DNA of 64,000 bases from Saururus chinensis (taxonomy: Eukaryota; Streptophyta; Magnoliopsida; Piperales; Saururaceae). The stretch spans positions 8,018,685-8,082,684 of the forward strand of contig CP141140.1 in NCBI GenBank assembly GCA_035235625.1. The letters run 5' to 3'. Shown one piece after another: positions 55,969-64,000 of the stretch. Position 1 is the first letter of the stretch. The number at the start of each line of letters is the position of its first letter. A program made the position numbers and the translations under genes. The notes below the pieces were generated by a model that had not been told where the DNA came from, searched no databases, and saw only the letters and a list, made by a program, of their open reading frames with translations.

Positions 55969-58900
55969 TTACGTGCTTCTTCCACTTAAATGACTGGAAT
56001 CGTCGTTCCCAATTCCCATAGGTCCTTTGTCAACCATCCGGACATTGTATTGCTCATACACACGGGCCCTGTTCTCCGCCCACCACTGTTCTGCTTGCTT
56101 TTCACTGAACCGTTTCCGGCTGTAACTTCCAGAAGTAAAAAGTCAGTCCCAATAAGAAGTGGTTCACATTATGCTTACGAGTAAATAAGGATTTTAGTTG
56201 TCATTTAAAGTATAAATAGCAAAATTTCGGGAGTACTTGTAGGATATTAAAGTTTAATAAACTAAATAGTTTCTTTGCTATTCTAATAATGTACTCCCTC
56301 TCAAATAGATTTTCAACTAAACAATCTTCTCAATAAATCATCATCAGGATCATTGCTGCCATGTCCCAACCATATGAGATTGGAGTTTCTTAATTAACAC
56401 CCCTTCGAAGCTTTTCTAAACTTAAGGAAATTTGACAAGCTTAAACCGGTCCCTACGTAAGAGAGGATGTGGTGATTGTTCAACTCCGCATAAGTAATGT
56501 ACTATTCAAATAGTATACGATAGGATCTAATTGATCTTACCTGAATCGGACCCGCTTCAGATCTTTGATACCACCAGGTAATGAAGTAAGTGTAATATAA
56601 ACACCAGGCTCATCTTGCTCAACCAACTCAGCTTCTTGATTAGGTTCAGCATCAGATATTTTGCTTCCATTCCTTGTTGCTTCTGAATGCCCCAATTTGT
56701 TGTTGCGGTTGTTCATGATGGCGAGCCCATTAGAAGCAAATGTGCTACTGGGTCCATTTGAAACCGATATCAAGGAACTGAGTGGACTACTGAGATGGTC
56801 AGCTTGTGCAGCAGAGGCATCACTCAAAGCTGGACTAGTACATGATGCCAAGGAAGGTACTTTACTGTTTCTTCCAGACCCAACTGGCAGTCTTTCAGCC
56901 ATGTCTTTCAACTTCACCAAAAAAAAACAGTACAATACAAAGTTCAGAAGGATAATCAAGAAAGCAAAACAAACATTCAACTAAACCTAGAAACACAGGG
57001 ACCTTCTGCTAACAATTTATGCATTCTCATCAAAGCAGCTAAGTCCTAAGCAACAAAGGACAGAAACTCTTAATATGCTATACAATAAGTTTCAACTTTT
57101 TTAATTCCTGAAACTGCAAAAGGAAAATGAATAATGAAAGAATAATACAGCCATCTTACTTGCGCAGTAAGTGATTTGATCACTTCCTTTGCTGCTTTAC
57201 ATTTTGCAGTTTCCTCGCTTGCAATCGCAATTGCCTCCTTCAACTGCTTAGTTGTTCTTTCTAATTCAACTTCTTGAAGTTGAGACTTCCGAGTGAGACT
57301 CTCCACCTACAGAGATGTTCAGTGCATAATTAAGAATAAAATTATGACTTTGCTCAACTGGTAAAATAGGCTTAACGCCTTTAAGCACATATGTATCTGT
57401 TAAGGTGGAAAGACAAAAATAGATATGAATCCAGCTAGTACAAAATTCTGATTTCTGAATGCAGCCACTGAGAAGAGAGCTCGTAAGTGTGTGGAATATA
57501 GGATCAGATCAAAATAGTGACACCAAGTATTGAAAATAACTGGGTCTAAAAATTTTGACCTCACCAAGCCAACAGCTACAATTTTTCACTGTCAGCATAG
57601 GAAGGAAGTGGATTATACTATGACCTCCAAGATTGACCCAACCTATCAAGACCCATGCTCAAAGTAACAGCAGAGAAAATTGGGACCACTTGAAGCTGGC
57701 CCAGGTTTATGATTATAGATATAAAACCAGCCGCAGAACTAGACTTGAGCTACCCAATCTGAATAGCTACACAAATATTTTTTGTACATAATCACATACC
57801 TGTGATCTTAATTGGACAACTTCTTGGCTCAGGCTATCATTTGTTCGCTTAGCATCATCTATTACAACTTTTGGAGAAGTTAGTCCACCCAAAGTTGGTG
57901 TGGGTGTTGTTGAGCGAGGTGGACTGGCACGCCTTGATATAGGTGAGGTAGCTCGAGAAACAATTCGAGATCCAGGAACAGATGCTGAGAAGAATTTCTT
58001 TGATGTCCCAAATACTGGATTTAAAGATTTTGAGAAGCTAAGACCCCAGTGGGAACTCCCATGTGGAACTGGAGACACCCGACTACTATTAAACTCTAAC
58101 TTCTTATTCCGCTTGGAATATTTGCTCTCCAATTGCTTAAAAGACTCCATTGAAGACAACCTTGAGAGCGGTGCATGGGACCTGGAATCGAGTCTATCCT
58201 CCTTCTCCACAAATTCACTTACCCCTTGGCTCATGCTACCTTTTCTGTTCCCTGTAAAGTGAGATGTTGAGTCAGTCTCCATTGCTTTTCTTAATTTATT
58301 GAAACACATATCACAAACACGATATGGTTTGTTGGGATTTGGTGCCATCGACGCCTTAAGAGACTTCTTGCTGCTGCATGAATGACAGAAAACAAGGCCA
58401 CAATTGTAACAATTATGGCGCTTCCTTTTGAAAGTAAATGGCAGATGACACCCAGAGCACATGGACTGATCAACACCTGAAACGGACTTATGAAGACAGA
58501 TAACGGCAGTAAAATTGGTCCCACAAGCAATACTTTTGACTTGCTTGTCTTTCAAGGCCTCCACTAAGGTTGGTGAATTCTTATCATCAATATCCCCATG
58601 GCCTAATCTACCATTTGCCCCCTTCCCCCATGTGTATACTTCTGTTTTTGATGTTAAGACTGCCACATGATATGCACCACATGCTATCTCCTCCACAAAA
58701 TTCTTCAGGAGCTTCCCTTCAACACGTGTAGGAAGCTTTCCATCAACTTGAGGGTTTCCTAGCTGACCATAAACCGAACTACCCATTGTATAAACATGAC
58801 CTGATGTTGTAAGAGCAGCGGTCAGGCTGTGCCCACAGGCAACTTGACAAAAATTTGGATCCACAAGCGCAGCTACACAGGTGGGAACCAATCTTGGCTC

Positions 58901-61900
58901 CCTATCACCATGCCCCAATCTACCTTTATCCCCATCTCCCCATGTAAATAACTTACCAGAAGAGCAATTGCTGGAACTTGAGGTTCCCACCATGACTTCC
59001 ACAACAGCAGCAGTGTGCCAAACACCACAAGAAGCTCTCACAGTGCGTAGACCCTTAAGGGATTCCACTTCCCGAGGTATTGCTACACTTCTGCGATCAC
59101 CATGTCCCAGCACACCAAAAGTTCCATCACCAAACGTGAACAACTGCCCAGCAGATGTAACAACAGCTGTATGCCATGGCCCACAAGATATAGATGATAC
59201 ATGTATACCCTCTAAGGGGCCATTTACCCTTTTAGGAACCCAATGACTTACTTCATTTCCATGGCCAAGAAGCCCAAAATTGTACGTACCATCTCCCCAT
59301 GTGTACAAATCTCCTGATAATGTCACAGCACAAGTGTGATACTCCCCGCATGCTACAAGTTCAATATTTAAATTGCTAAGTGCGTCTATAAGCTTAGGAT
59401 GAAACACGTCAGAGTCTACTCCATGACCTAGCCTGCCCCCTGACTCCTCCCCCCAAGAGAAGATCTCTCCTTGCTTGGTTACGAGAGCTGCATGTTTGCC
59501 CCCACAAGCGATGTTATGGACGTCAAGTACTACAGCAGATTCCACAGCTTTAGGCAAGAGCGAGTCCAATTTAGTCCCAGATGAGCCTCTGTGGAGGACA
59601 CCACCTAGAACCCCATCTCCAGTTCCCTCACCCCAGATGAAAACATCTCCCAAAGCATCACCATCATCTTGACCAGATCCCTGACTTGATGAACTTACAG
59701 CACTTGATAGGCTTACCCTGAAAGTGTCAACTGATATACCCTTCATGTGACCATTCATGCTATCAGATCCTCCCGATGACAAAGAATTGACTGATCGTCC
59801 AGCAGACTCTGACGGGAAAAAACCTTTTGGAGGTACAGCATACAGAAGCACATCAGAAAAGGCTTTATCCAAGCCATTCTTAGGGGGGCTCTCAAAGGGA
59901 CTATGCCCACGAACAGAATCTCCACCATCCTGTGGAAAAGAAGAAGTTTTCCCCACAAGTTTATATTTATCACAATAATGAACAACATAAGGCACCATAC
60001 GAAAATTATTATCCCAATTGGAGGGTAGTGAACGATGGAGAACTGGCATGGAAATCCATGCTGTATCTATCATAGATTTTAAACTGTTTAAGACTGACAG
60101 AGTTGAATGGTTACATCGAACCAATATCACCAACTCCAGGATAGATGATATAAGGCATACATTAATCATAGTGAATAACATAGGACAAACAGTAGCACTA
60201 CCTTATGCAAGCTATCGACACTGCCAAATGGAGAACTAAGAGGAGAACTTCTCCTAGTGTATGTTCTAGGACTATTTGTGCCAGATGAAACTCCATCACT
60301 TCTTGATTCAGTTCTCCAATTTCTCTGATGGCAACGTGAAATTAATGCCTTCAGGCCAACAAACCAGGATTCTGCTTCATCTTTATCCTTGCATATCTGG
60401 AAAGGAGAAAGTGAAATTAGTAAATTTGAGAAGCAACTTTAATCAGTAATTCAGCAAAAGAAAATCACAACTAAAGAACTAAATATCTTTGGCAGAGGTA
60501 AGAAAAATAAGGGAAAAAATCAATATTGATGAGACAAAACAGTTACCAAATCCAGAGATCTATTATTGTATATCAGAGAAAAGGATTGATACTCCTTCTC
60601 AGGCCGTGGATACCTCTGAAATATAGCCTAACAAAAAAATTGCATACTATTAGCTCAGTTCTTGTGACGTCCATACATATAGCTAAGATTTGATTCAACA
60701 TGAAGAATCACTGCAGAATCATGTAACTTCTTTACCATACAAAAAGGAGGGATGGGAGCAGGAAACATAAGGAGAATCAAAGAATAGAAAGTAATGCCAA
60801 TAACCAACCGAAATGCATATGTAATAACTCTAAACAAATTCTAAAAATTAAAAGACATTTCTCATGAGCTTTGCTTAACTTTCCTGCTTCTTAAAGGCCA
60901 TTAGAGTTTAAAAATGCAACAATTTTATACGTGCACGCATGCATATGTACAAACATCTGCCAGAGGATGAGTAGAAATCTCAAATTCCCATGCCACTTTC
61001 ACATGCCAGCCCTTCCATTCAACCCCTTGATTTTTCACTAAACATGTAGTATTTAACTGGAACAACCCACACCTCAAAATGGCCCCAATCTATGCAGGTC
61101 ACCCTACCCAAGTGGTCTGCTTCCAATCATTCTATGTCTCACCCCTGTGATGGACTGTCACAATTGCCTAGACCATCATGGCCCCATATACAGGAATGTC
61201 TTCTTTTCATTCACCCAAGTCCCACCTTTTGTAGTCTCTGTGCGGCCACAACAGAGGATCTCACCATTCCTTAGTATATCAAATGAGGAGGAAATTTAAC
61301 TTATAAAGCATATAGAGAAATCTAGATGAATTAGAAACTCACCGTACGTTGTCCAGGTAAAATTCTCGAAACATGGCTTAGCTTGAGGTGCTTCTCCTCT
61401 TTGCCAGAAAACCATATCAGAACAGACTCGTCCTTGAAACAAAAATAAAAGATTATTTAGGTGACAACATTATGAGAATATAAGTGTGTGTTTGTGTGTG
61501 TGTGTGTGTGTTGTGTTTCTCCATGTGGGTGGGTGGTGGTGGGGAGAGAGAGAGAGAGAGATGCATGCATGGAAACAAGCCATTTAAGCTTGTAGGTTTG
61601 TATGGAATATTATCCTAAGGGTGCGGGTGCAACAAGACACAACACTTAAGTGTAGACAATAATACATCACATTCAATGCTCTACCGCCAGTATTTACTGT
61701 CTCTTACAACAAAAGCTGTAAAGTTGCTCCGTTGATTTCTCTGCTCACATAATATGCATGCCAGCTAGTGGCAGTGGCCAGACAAAGGAGCCAGTACAAG
61801 TCAAATAGAGGATATCATCCGAACTGTTTGGATGATCTTTGATGGAGCATCATCAAAGAATCTGCATTGGTTGTGAGAGGAACTAGCCTACTGTTGAGCA

Positions 61901-62952
61901 CATTCAACTATTGTTAGCATCTACGAAGTCGTCTATTCCTACTGCGACCTTGAACATTCACAAGTGTTGGTGGATACAGATGAAAACATATCTCACTCAA
62001 TTTCTTAGTATTAATCTGTAACACAGAAGCTATTCTGAGCATCCATTTTATTAATACATTAATTTTCCCAAAAAAACTATAATAAATAAAAAACTGCAAT
62101 TCCAATTCTCCTTTCACCACTTCAATATGTATTCTTCAGCTTTCCTCTCATCCTCTTGGCACCCTTGACTATATGTTTTACTCGTAATACAACACCTGAA
62201 TCATATGGACACATTTTCGGGTATAACCATACCATCAACATTTCCTTTCTTATTTTAGATAAATAGAGGAAATCTAGTTTGTTATGCTGTCTCCATTGCG
62301 GTGTTCACTAGTGTCAGTTGAGCATAATCATATCACTCTTTGTTAGGGAGACTATTTTGGCAACAATCAAATTCCTGCTTTTAGCCGTGAACCATTCCCC
62401 ATACTGGAACAAGGATTAGATCAAACATTATGGGATAAAGATATTTACAACCATTCTTATGCTGTTGTACAATTTTCTTTTGTTTCCCCATTAAGTCTTA
62501 CTTTTTCTTTCTTCATACATTTTACTTGATATTAGTCTATTAACTACCAGCTACTTCAAAATTTTATTGGATGAGGACCATGAGGTCATTTCTTAATTGG
62601 CACCTTCCATTCTTATCCATCTTAATTCTCATCTCAGCTACTTTCCTGTCAAGTCAGCGTGCCCCAAAAAGGTGGGCATCCCTACAACCAGAGGCAACCC
62701 CTCTATTTATGAAGGCTCGGAACCAGCAAAGTGGCATTCCGTGAAACGATACTCTATAAATCCAAACCAAACTTAATTAAGTTATTGATATATGTGCAAA
62801 GATAAATCTTAAAAGAAGGATAAGCACATGTAGAAACATATTTATAAGAACTTATAATATCTTACATTTGCCAGTCTGAAAGGACAAAATTTTGGTTTTC
62901 CTCTACGCCCATACTTAAGTAAGTAAGCACCTTTCTTAAGTGCAGTAATAGC
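55969..62952 (-). CDS. PRAF: PRAF-type PH-RCC1-FYVE-BRX protein, 5' end outside window
   Basis: Eight exons, in order of transcription: 62952-62866, 61432-61343, 60627-60547, 60396-60202, 59929-57800, 57306-57160, 56911-56541, 56119-55969. They join in frame to 1083 residues. The first visible residues [20 protein letters not shown] follow a short missing exon. Exons 2-5 form the PH domain ([18 protein letters not shown]). The 2.1 kb exon holds the RCC1 repeats ([20 protein letters not shown]) and the FYVE finger ([18 protein letters not shown]). A coiled coil ([13 protein letters not shown]) follows. The C-terminal BRX domain has [11 protein letters not shown] and [25 protein letters not shown] proteins bind phosphoinositides at membranes and act with BRX/OPS-type polarity partners. 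This copy is closest to the At5g19420/At5g12350 type. One oddity is Lys-Ser before VSG ahead of the FYVE finger, where relatives have Lys-Trp. Confidence 0.93.
61484..61561. repeat. GT and GA microsatellites in a PRAF intron
   Basis: GT repeats run at 61484-61513 with two interruptions and a GA run covers 61543-61561. They lie in the intron between the first two visible exons. Confidence 0.9.
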
Positions 62953-64000
62953 CTGCAAAGAATTTTAAAAAATCAATTTATTATGAAACTTTTTTGAAGC
63001 AGCACAAAATAAAGCATGCAGAAGATCATAGCCGACATGGCGCACACAGTTAAACCACATAATACATAAAACATACAATTGGAAGAGGGAAAAAATAAAA
63101 CGCAGGTAATTTTAGGCAACAGGATTATTAAATTATGTTGTTCGCAAAGTCTTAAGTCAACAGAGGAGACTATACTTAGCACTTTCAAACAACTACATAC
63201 AAGTGAACGGCTGCTACAGCGTCTTCGAGCATATGCATATACCAGTTTATGGATTAGCAATGCAAAAATCACTAATGTCTGCTAATTTAAACAGGAAAGG
63301 AACAATGTATAAGATAATGGAAAAGGGAATTGCAGAACACTTAATCTAAAAGGACAAAGGCTTCTCATAATAACCAAGAGTCAAAATATAGCCATGATCA
63401 AAAGCTTAGAACCAACTGACAGACAAGCATTATGCTGCCTATTTGCATGTCTTCAGGATAAAGAAGGCCATGCCTCTCAACATAGCCTCTGGCAAGGAAT
63501 TTTTTCACACACGTACTGACTTACGTGAAACTGGATATTCAAAGAATTGAAAAGGGCACCCACAGAGCTATTACGTACGATTGTGATAAGATGTACTTAA
63601 TTGCCATAGGAAAAGACTACATACAACAAGCAGCCATTTTCTATATCATGTCAGCTTTTGGGACATCCGTTTAGATAAAGAGTAGAGTCGTGGGGGTAGG
63701 AAAAATCTATTAGAGCAACTCATTATTTTGAAGACCCGTACTTTTTTGTTTTCTCTTGCAAGTTTTTATTTTAACCTTGACATATATTTGGGCCAGGTTA
63801 TCTAAAAGCAAAAAGACAGAATAGGTGAACAGAACTCGGGTACCCAGAGACTTGCCACAGGGCCGACACCCTTTCATTTACAGTTGGCATTTAGATAGCA
63901 AATTTTAAAAGATTCTATAACCTAAAAGGTAATTCCATGATTTTCCTTCTGTAAATCAAATTTCACGGGTATGCTCCCAATATCAGAGAGCACTGAATTC
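62953..64000 (-). other. PRAF first intron, continuing beyond the window
   Basis: The exon at 62866-62952 starts after a CAG acceptor in phase 0, and the missing start should be a short exon ending in a DIEQ-like sequence. I found no such exon up to 64000, so it lies to the right. No other gene is seen here. Confidence 0.55.

Overview
The window is nuclear DNA of a flowering plant. Its genes have GT-AG introns, several products carry plastid targeting sequences, and the spaces between genes are AT-rich and full of plant transposons (Ty1/copia, PIF/Harbinger, RTE LINE, hAT, Stowaway and foldback elements). An HSFB3-class heat shock factor is present. As far as I know grasses lack this class, so a eudicot, magnoliid or other non-grass angiosperm is likely; I cannot name the species. 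Exon coordinates below were worked out by hand from splice sites, reading-frame continuity and family conservation.

Layout, left to right. (1) 1-6280: a decayed Ty1/copia element on the minus strand, with about 40 bp of the 3' LTR at the left edge and the 5' LTR ending at 6280. (2) 6281-15195: gene-poor DNA with MITEs and small tandem repeats. (3) 15196-15977: HSFB3, two exons. (4) 15978-22927: gene-poor, with MITEs and a near-perfect hairpin element. (5) 22928-29665: a complete ten-exon NTRC gene for the plastid NADPH-thioredoxin reductase fused to a thioredoxin. (6) 29666-37650: gene-poor, dominated by a 1.6 kb foldback element at 33.3-34.9 kb. (7) 37651-41516: a divergent pair, NAA10 (minus) and the plastid ribosomal protein L1 gene PRPL1 (plus, seven exons), with 299 bp between start codons. 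(8) 42872-46616: NTAQ1, an N-terminal glutamine amidohydrolase gene (minus, six exons); its last intron has taken in an hAT-like element and an RTE LINE fragment. (9) 48000-48489: a small GRF-type zinc finger gene. (10) 49633-49902: a C-terminal cyclin A fragment. (11) About 50785-55007: a PIF/Harbinger element with transposase and Myb-like ORFs, both lightly broken, plus a 30-bp minisatellite. (12) 55969-62952: a PRAF-type gene (PH, RCC1 repeats, FYVE, BRX; minus) whose first exon lies beyond the right edge.

The genes do not form an operon-like system. Two small themes stand out. NTRC and PRPL1 act in the plastid (redox control and translation). NAA10 and NTAQ1 both act on protein N-termini (acetylation and glutamine deamidation) and sit about 4.6 kb apart with PRPL1 between them. 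The most unusual structural observation is inside NTRC: intron 5 contains a tandem triplication of about 255 bp that copies the 3' splice site and the first bases of exon 6, and both decoys carry an in-frame stop.
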